Assembly (NCBI GenBank): GCA_032718565.1
Contig: JAVGVS010000013.1
Coordinates: 1,335,407 to 1,399,406 of the forward strand
Source: Distichodus sexfasciatus
Taxonomy: Eukaryota; Chordata; Actinopteri; Characiformes; Distichodontidae
Length of the DNA stretch: 64,000 nt
Direction: 5' to 3'
Of the stretch, positions 1-10,592 are shown piece by piece (within the stretch, counting starts at the first letter, position 1; each line of letters opens with the position of its first letter). Made by a program: the position numbers and the translations under genes. Below the pieces are notes generated by a model. The model was given only the letters and a program-made list of their open reading frames with translations. It did not search any database and was not told the DNA's origin.

Positions 1-75
1 AAAATGATAGACTCTATCCTCTAAATTTACACCAACATTCTACATACACAGGTCTAGTCAACAGAAAGTAGAAGA

Positions 76-86
76 AATATATATAG

Positions 87-134
<48 letters not shown>
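76..134. repeat. (TA)n microsatellite
   Basis: A nearly pure TA dinucleotide run with one GC interruption near the start. Confidence 0.95.
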
Positions 135-136
<2 letters not shown>

Positions 137-2548
137 TTACATACTATATATACCATGCATATACTGTATAACCTTATATACCATGACGATGTAAGGCAAT
201 ATATTGTATAACATAACAAAAGACACACACACACACAGCATCTCCTCCCTACTGGTTAAAAGGCAGCTGAAACAACAAAACCAGATGGAATCAATCACGC
301 TGACCACGCTCTATCTCCTGTGTCTCCTGTTATCTCAGCAGTAACACCACTAATTAGACGGGTGAAGGACTTTCAGAAAGCTTCACTGTAAAAACACTTC
401 ATGATTTGTACCACCATTATTTCTGTCATTGGAGAAGAAGCAATCAAATATTGATTTTTTAAAGACACTCTTAACTGGCTAGAAACACAAGAAACACCTG
501 ATGCTAAAATACATTAATTTCTACTATACAATACTAAAAATAATAATAATTTAACATGCTATACTTTAAAATTAGTTGCCAAAAAAACGCCACATCACAA
601 AATCCACTCCATTTCCAATATCTCCCCACTCAAAAACCACACAATGTGTCGATGGACAGCAATTTTGTCAGCGGTACGTTAATGGATTCTGGTTTGGTTG
701 GATACAGCACTCCATCGTCTAATATTCTAGTGGATCCATTATCTCATTTAACTCATGTAGGGTTTGATTATGTGAAGAGAGTTTTTTTTAATGATGAAAA
801 GAAAGAAATGTGTCAAAAATACTTAGTGCTATGAGAGCTGGCGGTAAAGACTACGATAGAGGACTACTTTATGCAAATCACCAACAGCAAGCAGAAAAGA
901 AAAGAATAGTATCGTAAAAATGTTGAGATTTGAAAATCTAATTGCAGTCTCATATAAAGCTTTCCTTAATTTGTTGTTTTTAAAAGGTGACTGAAATCAA
1001 TCATGTCTCTGTGGCTTCTTTGTTTGACTTAGGAGACATATTGATTGTAAGATTGAATATTTCCCTGCTTTCTGTTAGATCTTGTTGCTGTTGTACTGGT
1101 TAGAAAGTTTTGCACTCCAGTTAATAAGCGAACAAAGAACGTAATGTAAGGGTCAGTTCTGACTTACAATTATCATCCAAAAAATCCCAAACTTTTGAGC
1201 TATGAGAAAGGCAAAGAGTCACAGATTTTTACCAGAAGCAACATTTCTCAGAGAGACAGAAAAATGAACATTCAAAGTTTGCTATCCTTGCCCATTTATT
1301 TAACTTTGACATATTTTACTTTGCATGTCAACAAAGACCGATGTCAGCCAGCAACACTTTTCAAATCTGGGCATCCACAGCACGCTAATGGAAGAACAGG
1401 CGGCTAATAAAGGGTCCGTGTCATGGCGGTTTGGTGCAATATGAGTCCTAGCGAACCCCACACTCTGTTGGAAAGTAATTTGCATACATTATAATAGATT
1501 TCAACCCACCAGATTTTAACAAGTCTGTGTTGGCACTGTCAGAATTAATCATGTTCATGCAGCCCAGAGAGGGTAATGCATTCAGTCAATGTTTGTCTTA
1601 TAACTAATGGGACGGAGTTGCTCTATGTAATCACCACTCTTCCTGTTTCATTCACATTTCCATATGTCTTTATAAGCTTGGAACTGAAATGACTGTAATG
1701 CATAATGCATAAGAATGAAATCAGAGACAGTCAAGAGATAAAGAAGTCGCTGGAAATGTCATTTGTTTCTGGTTGGACAGGGTGGATGTGCAAATATACA
1801 GGAATATTCATCAGTCAAGTGTTAACTCGTCTTTGTTTCTCTGGCAGACCAGAAACAGAAGCACTTGCTGTGATGCTCACCAGTAAGTTTTTCAATGCCA
1901 GCAAATTCATACAGTGGCAGGAATGAAAGGAGAAACTAATTAAGTTATAAGTAAACATAGTGGTGGACAAGTTGTTTCAGAAGTTCCGAAGATGTCATTG
2001 CTTCACAAAATGGAACCTGCATCAAGTGAGACAGGGGATGACAGCAACACTGCCACAGTTGAACCCAAGTGCCATCTCTCAATGGCTTTATTTTGTTCTC
2101 CGTTGATGTGCTACATGGCACAGCTGTTGGAATAATGGGGCTGGGATTAAGATTTCATCCCTCAGCCTGACACATTCCCGCAGACAGGTCCCTCCTTAAC
2201 TTGCAGAGCTGTCTTCAAACCGCAGCTGTAGTTTCAGATAATGTTTTGCCTAACATGAACTCTTTGATATGTAAAAATCGAGGGTGGGCTTGTCTTCCCT
2301 TTTCTCGCCGACTCTCTTACTTCGACAATGCTCCCACTAGGTTCATTCACAAAAAAGCCCACACATACATGCAATAAAATGTCAATTTCCACCTGTAGGT
2401 AATACTGCATCCTGACTTTCTCAATTCTACCTCTATTTCTATTTCTAGTTTCAAATTATATTTAAAACTCCATGTCTAGTTTAAAATGTATATTTTTTAA
2501 TGTATATTTTGTATTTTACTTATTTATTGTTTATTCCATGTGCCCTAT

Positions 2549-2690
2549 TTGTGCCACTGCCTTATTTGTTCTCTGTTCTGTTGTTCTCTGTTCTCTGCAC
2601 TGAAAAAAACCTGGAGCCACGTCATCTCGTCTCTCTATGTATCTGTACAGTATATAGCAGAGATAACAATAAAGTTTACTTTGACTTTGA
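2549..2690 (+). mobile_element. LINE-like 3' tail
   Basis: This stretch (tgtgccactgcc, then a C/T-rich stretch, then ctggagccacgtcatctcg, then gtacagtatatagcagag, then caataaagt) ends in a TTTGAC-type simple tail. The same sequence recurs at 56920-57067. A shared body with a short repetitive 3' tail and an internal AATAAA is typical of 5'-truncated non-LTR retrotransposon ends. No coding portion is present, so the clade (L2/CR1-like is my guess) is not established. Confidence 0.65.
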
Positions 2691-2969
2691 CACATGCATG
2701 CATGCAACCACTAGTGCACCTGCCATCAGAGCACTCAAGGATAAGAAATAGAAACTCTGTAAGCCTGATAAACTTATTACTTGATATTAATTCCAAACAG
2801 TCCCTAACCTGTTTTTAGACTCATACATTAGTGTGAATATTCTACATCTTGGGCTAATTAGACAGCTAGCATTATTGAAAAGAAAGTGAGAATGGTTTGC
2901 ATTGTTTGAGCCTTTTTAATGACAAATTTAACCATGTATTTAACAGAAGGATGAAACAATAACTCCTAC

Positions 2970-3143
2970 CTCAGTCCACTGGCCTTGCGCTTGCACCATG
3001 AGCATGACACAGGGGTCAGATTTGTTGAGAGTGTCTCGGTCCAGCAGAGACTTGCACGACATGCGAAGCTCCACCTTGGTGACACAGGCAGCAGGGCCAC
3101 CGATGCCAGCCACGGGAGAGGTGGCTTCCTGTGAATCGCTCAT
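2970..3143 (-). CDS. cpne7: Copine-7, first coding exon only (partial gene)
   Basis: This is the first coding exon of a copine, a calcium-dependent phospholipid-binding protein with two C2 domains and a von Willebrand A-like domain. The 58 codons start at an ATG in a good context (GGGATGAG) and end exactly before a GT donor (gtaggag) in phase 0. After a variable leader of about 20 residues comes the start of C2A: KVELRMSCKSLLDRD followed by KSDPCVMLM and QAQGQWTE. The LLDRD..KSDP signature is the copine C2A calcium-binding loop, and QAQGQW points to CPNE7 rather than other copines. Later exons are not visible in positions 1-2969, so intron 1 exceeds 2.9 kb and the gene continues off the left edge. 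In human, CPNE7 is also a neighbour of RPL13, which supports the assignment. Family is secure; the paralogue is likely. Confidence 0.85.
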
Positions 3144-3657
3144 CCCGACTCAGTAGAAAGCAACACACAGTGGAGAAAGCAAAGTAAGGCCAACTGGATC
3201 TTTTAGGTTACAAAGGTAGGGCGGTCAAGCCGACTTAAAGACCTTTACTGGGCAAGCGAGCAGGAGATCGAGTGGTCATCTCTGGCTGAGTTTTTCTGTG
3301 GTTGAGACTTATTGACTCAAAATATCAAATTTCAGAGGTACTTTATAATGATGTCAGTGTGGAGAAAATTCCAGACAAGCTCACAGCCCAATGTCCTCAA
3401 TCACAGTGGAACCCTAAACAGGAAAAGAAAAATGTGATGATAGCTCCATTTGACCAATTTGTGTTGAGAATGACATTTTTATTACACAATTTAAGTTCAT
3501 ATTGAATTGTTTTTTAATGAGCTAGCGATTAAAGTTAGTAGCCACTTTAGGACATACTGTAGATTCAGGCAAAATTGTTAATGCAGTCATATATAAATGT
3601 AACATATTGCACAACTTGTGAATTATAAATTCTTTTTAATGTGCATGTAAAATGACA

Positions 3658-4073
3658 GTTCATCACTAAAGTAGATTCAACATGCATTATACAAACCACA
3701 CTCTATAACGGCATGAAAATCATCACAAATTCCAGATGCATCATAGTCTATAATGTCATGATGTTCATCATTAAAATAAATGGAAAATCCATATAAATGA
3801 TATAATTATAATTATAATTATACTATATATTATATTATAATTCTCCACAAATGTAGATTCAAGATGCATATAAATCATCTGTAATGTCATATTGTCCATC
3901 TTTAAGGTAGACTAAAAACATAAATCAGCCTATCATGTCATGATATTCTTCTTTAAGACAGACTCAAAATGCATATGAATCAGTCTCTAATGTTGTAACT
4001 TTAATCAGTAAGGCTGACTCGTCAGTAAAGTAGACCCAAAACGGTCATATAAATCATATTCTCTAACGACGTA
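3658..4073. repeat. Degenerate tandem array, about 50-70 bp units
   Basis: About seven diverged copies of one motif follow each other. The approximate unit is: TCATC-n-TTAAAGTAGA, CTCAAAATGCAT, ATAAATCA, then TCTNTAATGTCATGATAT. Copies begin near 3661, 3721, 3768, 3842, 3897, 3950 and 4005-4026. An AT-rich simple stretch at about 3799-3841 interrupts the array. The array lies about 0.5 kb upstream of the cpne7 start codon. Confidence 0.7.
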
Positions 4074-4512
4074 TAAATATTCGTGTCAAATATATCTACT
4101 AATACAACCCATTGGAAGGTGAATGTTTGCAATCGAGTTGTGGTCTGTCCTGAGGGGATCAAAATGTATCTTCACCAAATGACTTTAATATGGGCGGTTC
4201 CTTTAGCAACAGTGGAACCAAAATGTCCAGTGTTGACTGTCACATTTGCGAACAATTATCATGACTAATATTAACCCAATGGCATTATAATTTCTGTGTA
4301 AAAAGAGTGTCTTGCCGGTGAAAACAGCAAGCGCGCAATTGGATTTCAGCACCAACTCGTGGACAGCGACTCCCGCTTCGTGCTCGCGCGAGTTCACGTG
4401 CCGGAAACACGCGCACTTTTGTCCTTTATCTGCTCTCTTTTATCGTCCTGTTTTAAACGATAACGCGAGAGTTTCGTCGTCTCTTTATCCAGTCAGATTT
4501 TCTTACTACCGG

Positions 4513-4900
4513 GTCAATTAACCAGGTGAACCAATTATCCCAGTGAAGTGGAGTTTAAACGATAAGAACTAAACTCATGACTGACTTGATAAACCTGGAT
4601 GTCACTCTCCTGCTTATTTTCTTAAGGTTGCTACAGAAAGCCACGCCTACCTCTCTGAAATATGCAGGTAAATGAAAGCTTAACGATGATGGTTTAATTA
4701 CAATGCCTTTATCTTCTTATTGGTGAATGAGAGAAATAGTGATGTTTGCGGACAACATTTCCACAATATGGGCCAAATCGAAGAGTTTAACAGCAGGGGT
4801 GTGGCATCCAGGTTGATCAAGTCAAAATCCTGGGTTTCGGTCTCATCATTTATAACCCACAGCACCCACCTAATCTCATAATTGGTTCACCTGGTTAACT
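4513..4900. mobile_element. Inverted-repeat (MITE-like) element, about 0.39 kb
   Basis: The 20-mer at 4518-4537 (ttaaccaggtgaaccaatta) is repeated as its exact reverse complement at 4879-4898, and the match extends a few bases outward with one mismatch. The short non-coding interior and the paired ends suggest a non-autonomous DNA transposon. I could not define a target-site duplication, so the family is unassigned. Confidence 0.55.
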
Positions 4901-5623
4901 GAATTATGAACCAGTTAACCTGACTTCATTAGGCTGACTTCATTAAGATACATTAAGCTCAAGCCAGATTGTCACACTTCATTTCACAAACCAAAAAAAA
5001 GGCGGCAAGAAAGCTTCGAGTCAGTAACAAGGAAAATCAACTTTGAAAGTTTTCAGATTACACTAATGTGTACCATGAATGATTTTATACTCCGTATTGG
5101 AACATATTGTTTTCTACTACTGGTTTTTGTATAGTAGTCAGACAAAACTTGTCACTCATTGTCTCTTTGTACAACGCTGCGTATTTCCTTTTCCTCATGT
5201 CGTTTGCATGCATTGCTTCCAAACTAATCCAAAATACTAAGCAAACCCTCATCACTCAAAACCATCAAGGAACACCAATCCCGCCTGGAATGATTAAACA
5301 CGTACCCCGTTATTCACTCCATATTATATGTGAGAAAATCTGTCAGAAAACGTCGTTTTTTCCTTCCAGTAACTTATCTTCTTTGTCGCTGACAAGTACT
5401 AAGATATGTACTACTGCTAAAGAAACTACGCGGACGAGTAACAAGTAGCATAAATACTGCGATTAAAAAGAAGCGACGCGCGCGTCGCATCTACATTACT
5501 AATATTCCGAATGAATGAAAGACAATATGAACAGAGAAACTCCGCTTCTTTCTCTAATGCTCAAATTTAGCAATGTTTAGGAAATAAAATGATGGATATA
5601 GTGAAGTCCGTTTCGACACTTAC

Positions 5624-5700
5624 CTCCTGTTGAAGACTCGCGATTTGTTCTTTAAATCTTTCCGCCACTGCTGCCAAATTTTCCGAAAACTCGGGAGCAA
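5624..5700 (-). other. Exon-like ORF of unknown gene
   Basis: On the minus strand a pyrimidine-rich tract ending in CTCTCAG precedes a 77-base block that ends CAGGAG before a consensus donor (gtaagt). In the open frame the block encodes an amphipathic, helix-forming peptide containing FSENLAAVAERFKEQIASLQ. The same frame extends upstream through a hydrophobic leucine/isoleucine/serine stretch to an ATG at 5794. I do not recognise the protein. It could be an exon of a short gene, an alternative 5' exon of cpne7 (whose ATG is 2.5 kb downstream on the same strand), or chance. Confidence 0.3.
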
Positions 5701-5758
5701 CTGAGAGTAAGGGGAAGGGTGTGAGAGGGACAGAGATGCTGCTGATGCTGATGCTGAT

Positions 5759-5790
<32 letters not shown>

Positions 5791-7852
5791 TCATGTGCCA
5801 TCATATTCCACTGGAGGGCCACAGGGAGGCTGTTACTTATCTGACAGCCTTAATGTGGTCAAAGAAGCCCTCCCTCAACTGAGGTGGATTAATACCACAC
5901 AGCATAAAAAATATAAGCATGACATGGAAACTCGCTTGCATATTTTGCAAATATAGATGTTATATACTTCCCACATCAACTCAAACCTTTTTCATACAGA
6001 TATACAGTATAACGTGTTATAGTGTTTGTTGCATCCACAAGGATTACATGCAAATGTTTTGCACAGGCTGGGCAATGAAATTGTCTTACTCTTCTACTAT
6101 AGACAAGTGCATCTCACTACAATTGGCATGATTTGGTGTTAAAGCATTCTAAAGGCTATTCTGAGTTTTTTTAACCTTCATTTTAAGACATGATTGATGA
6201 AAAATGTCAGATTAAACAGCAGTTTCTGAACCTTAAAAGTATCATTTGTATTATTAATGAACAAAATAAGTGTTTCTTGGCAACATTTCCCCTGTTTGCA
6301 TTAAAACTATATGCACTATAAGTCATATATGCACTACATGTTTTAAGAGGGAGAAAGCTGGGGTTAGCATGGTGTTGGTCTAGTGTCATAATAGTCATCT
6401 ATAAACTCTTAACCCCAAGTTGGCAAAGGGAGTATCTGTAATTAGGAAATATAAATTGCTGTTGGTTTGAATGAATGACCAGCAACAAAATGTACATTCT
6501 CTACAAATCCTTACTTTTAAAATGCATTTAACCCATTTTTATGTGGATACAGGAAAGGGAGAGAGGAAAAGAAGCAAAACTTTCACTGGTATGATTAAAA
6601 TGTAAGACTTTAAAAGCCTTAACTGAAATACATTTATCCATTTTTGTAAGAAATTCTAAATACTTCACATAGTCACAGAATATCATCTAGGAACATAACG
6701 GTCCTGTATTTATCAATTCTGATTATTTATGACCAAACTGTTGAGGATGAATAAAGCCATATTTGTGAGAGGAGACATCTGCAAGTGAGAGGTGCAAGCT
6801 ATTTACAATCTGCTGACTGCATAAAATGAAGGGGGAAATATCGGAGAGACATCAGAGTTGTAGTTGTACATTTTTCCAGTCAATGAGCCTTTTGAATCAT
6901 AAACACACCAGAATGTGCTCAAAGGCGGCAGTTAACATGCGCAAGAACAGCAATTACACTTAACTAAAAGAGCAAATTTGAATTGCATCAACAAGTGAAA
7001 CATCTGCACATGGCACAAACACTTTCAAAATGGACTTGGAATGATGCCATAGAGGAGCCATGTGTTTTGTTTCGTTTTTTGTTCCAAGAGGGATTTTTTG
7101 CCTGGTACCACATACTGTATGTAAAGCTTTGCACCTCACAGAATTTTCCATATTATTCAAAGTGGTCCTTCATCAGTCAATATTTTTTTTAACAAATGAC
7201 CATTTAGATAACCTTCAATAATTCCATGATTGTGTTGCTGAACCATCCATCTGTCTGTGCAACAACAGTTTTAATGAACAATCCACAGAGCCTTCCAGAT
7301 CTTATGCAACATCGCTCACTTCACTGGATGTGTGGTTTCTCATGTGCATGAAGGGCCTTAAGCAGATGAACAGTTGAAGTGCTGCTTTTTTACATGCGTC
7401 AGCACACCTCCATCACTTAGATAACAAGATATATTAACAATGCACCTGTTTTGGAATTTAACCTGCAAAGTTTTTTCCATTCACAGGTTAAACTCTTTTA
7501 GTTCTCTCTCTCTTCTGTTTGAGTATTATTGTATCAGCAACAATTAAGGATTGCTGAGGTTACTGCACTTTTAACTATAATTGTGCCAGAGGTGTAATTT
7601 GCAAGGATGCCATAAAGAAAAGACTTTATACCGATGAAATTTTTTTATGTTAGAAAGAGTTGGCCACATTGCTGCAGTTCCAACACAAAAATTGTCAGTT
7701 AATTTAATAAATCAAATTACTAGCATTTTGTAAAAGGCAGAAAGGATTAGGTGGACAGCACTTCATTTTTGAAGAGGTGAAGATTTTCTAACACCTTCCC
7801 TTAGGCAGCAAAAATATTATTCTAAATACATGATTACATAATTTCTTTTCAT

Positions 7853-8090
7853 TCATTCATTCATTCATGCATTATCTGAACCGCTTAATCCCAACTGGGG
7901 TCGCAGGGGGACCGGAGCCTATCCCGGGAACTTTCGGGCCCAGCCGGGGAACAACCCTGAGCAGGCGCCAACACACTGCAGGGCACACACATGCTCACAC
8001 AGTCACACACACATTCACACCTTACAGGGCAAATTTAGAGTCACCAAGTAACCTATAGTGCATGTCTTTGGACTACGGGAGGAGACCGTA
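7853..8090 (+). repeat. Fish interspersed repeat with ATTC start
   Basis: It begins with an (ATTC)n run and contains gaaccgcttaatccc, ggggtcgcagggggaccgg, agcctatccc, then a CA-rich stretch, then gtcaccaagtaacct and gtctttggactacggg. This arrangement is a very common dispersed element of teleost genomes. Shorter copies occur at about 22172-22260, 36884-37060 and 40344-40380. Confidence 0.75.
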
Positions 8091-10568
8091 TAATTTCTTA
8101 TATAATGCAAATACCTAAAACTCACTATTTATAGACTAAAGATTATCTGTGACAATTATGTTTAAAATTATCATTTCAAATCTCTAAGAATGTATTAATG
8201 GAAAATCTTTATCTGATTTAGTATTATTTCTATTTTATTACCATTTGAGCCATTTCTAGAACATTGTCCATGTGTCATCATGTGTGATACTTGAGAAAAA
8301 ATAAAGGTACCAACAAGTAGAAGAACCAACAGATCCTTATGGGATCAAATGATCATTTTTAGGTTGGGGCTATGATGTCTGAAACGGCACTTTTCTGACA
8401 AATTGTTGTCATCAAAACATTCAGGAAATCTCATTTTTTAAAGTGTGGATTATTTTGCTGTATAATCATTGCAGTTGTGGAGAGGCACAAAGTTCACAGA
8501 AATGATTATCCTTCTTGTGGAATCCCTCCATTGACTACATACTGTATGTGATACAGTCCATCAAGCGGAAGTGTCCCTTGCCATCACGGGTCACCTCCCA
8601 CTGGACTCCACAGGGCTCCCTGTGGGAAAATCAACGCGCACAAGGGCTCGGAGGGCCACACCTGAGCTCCAGCAACATGTGCGTCTACAACTCCACCATC
8701 TGCTTCTACTATACGTATGTGCACATGTATGTGTGCTCTTTAGCTAAGCCCTCTGTGCCCGGCTTGATGTCCTCGCCATGCATGGAATGTCTTAATTTGG
8801 GAGAATACTAGCAAAGTATTAGAGCAATGCTTTAGGGATGTATGGTTCTGAAAGCTATGCAGCATTTCCTAAGACACCTGGGAAATGCAATGGACTACAA
8901 ATAGAAGTTATGAAGCCATGTGAATTTGCAAATGTGACTGTGCATTTTGGTTTAAACAGCCGTGGCTATTCACTTATAGTCATAACACAGACATGCAATA
9001 TGGTAGTCATTCATAAGATGGGTGAATGGTCTAATGCAACTACTTCATTCTAAAAAGAAAAATAAGAGCAGTGAGGGTGGAAATCATGTTTTGGGCTCCT
9101 TGCATAAGCTCATATGTAATGCTCGGCCAGCTTCACCTTACACATGGCTCTATTATGTTATTCTTGGCTGCATTGATTTACATGTAGGCTTTTTTGGCAA
9201 AGATCTCAATGTCTGCTTGATTCCTGACTCCCCCATCGGTGCCTCCGGTAGTAACTTCACAAAGCATTGACCTCACGGATTGAGGGTCAGGTCTCATTTG
9301 AGTTCAATGCATAAATCCAAAAGAGATCTGCATCCTTTCATGGGGGATAAATGTCTCCACAAAAAGAGGATTTATTGCCATTTAAGTCTGAGGCTTCTCA
9401 AGAACATATTCTTCTATTTCAAGTTTGCTATTTACCGTCAAACAAGTTTTGAGGATGTCAGTCATACGCTTTGTGCCATAATGGTTGCTTATAATCTCAA
9501 AAAGGGGACATCAAAGATTGATGGAACCCTGAATGGATGTCACCTAATTCCTACTTTGCTTGATTTTTTTAGATATAGGCTGTGTGAAGTCGCTCACCAC
9601 AAATAGACCAGGATGGGCGGTGTAGATGTAATGTTTGCATAACACACCCACTATCCTCTCTGCTTAGCAAACCTCCACCCAAGGTACCAACACCAAAAGG
9701 CTCATCTTCCTTCCTGTGTTCCATGAAAAACAGCATCTCTGGCTCTTTTTGGGTAAAGGGTATAATCAATTCAATTTCTATTCTCAAGGACTTTGGATAT
9801 AATTTTAAGGTTACAAGGTTTTTGGTAATAAGCATTACACTTTGGAACTACCCTCAAACCTTTTAGAATCATGAGATTCTTGGAACGATGACTAACTCAT
9901 GTAAATCAAATACTGCCTTTGCACAAACTACAAATTTCAACCTATACTCCTTGGCTTGAAGTGTTTCTTTGTAAATTCTAATTACAACTAGTGTCAATAA
10001 AATATTGGAGTATACAGTTCTACCAGAGCTTGTGCCTCAAGTTACTTAAGCATACGGGAAACAATGTGATAGACTATGTAATGGAAAACAAATCTTAATT
10101 GCAAAAACTAGCAGTTACACATTTTAGATATTACGCATGTTCTCTTAGTAGCATTCTTTCTTTCAGTCAGCAAGACACATGCCACACCCCAACATCGACT
10201 TTGGGAGAACAAAGTTTTCACTTGAAAATAATGTTTGAAAAGGCATAGCAGATCAATGAACATTTCTGAACAGAGCTCATCTTTCATTTTCTCAATTTTG
10301 ACTGTTTCACATGCTAAATTTGAATTTAGAATAGTCTATTTATATACTCTTAAATCAATTCCACTAATTTTACAACTTATAGAAGAGCACAGACTAGCAA
10401 AACAGAATTGTCAACATGGCAGAGAAGAGAAAGTCAAGCTTTTGTACATGCTGCCATCTAGTGGCTAAAAACTGTTCAATTTGTCAGATCCATTTCTTTT
10501 GTAAACACCCATCAACTTAACCATTCACCTTATAAATAAAACACGGAGTGAAAACTTTCTGGAGAGGC

Positions 10569-10574
10569 TTTATT
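10569..10574 (-). terminator. rpl13: rpl13 polyadenylation signal AATAAA
   Basis: This is a canonical AATAAA on the minus strand, 19 bases past the TAG stop; cleavage is expected near 10550. Confidence 0.8.
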
Positions 10575-10592
10575 TAACATCATACAAATAGT

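Larger units (their letters stand above)
1..2969 (-). other. Intron 1 of cpne7 (partial), no exon seen
   Basis: I found no copine-like exon on the minus strand and no convincing gene on the plus strand here. The stretch holds a (TA)n microsatellite at about 76-134, a short (AC)n run near 221-238 and a LINE-like 3' tail at about 2549-2690. The short open frames lack splice signals, recognisable domains or codon structure. Confidence 0.6.
3144..10560. other. Intergenic region between rpl13 and cpne7
   Basis: Apart from the tandem array, the inverted-repeat element, the exon-like block and the fish interspersed repeat listed separately, I see no gene. A GC/CpG-richer pocket at about 4310-4450 and another at 5440-5490 stand out from the AT-rich surroundings and could be regulatory. 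A 140-bp GC-richer patch at about 8560-8690 has no recognisable coding or splice structure. Confidence 0.5.

Noticed and set aside
8515..8811. 98-codon plus-strand frame with a GC-richer patch
   Set aside because: No family resemblance and no convincing splice sites on either strand; kept only as a remark in the intergenic entry.
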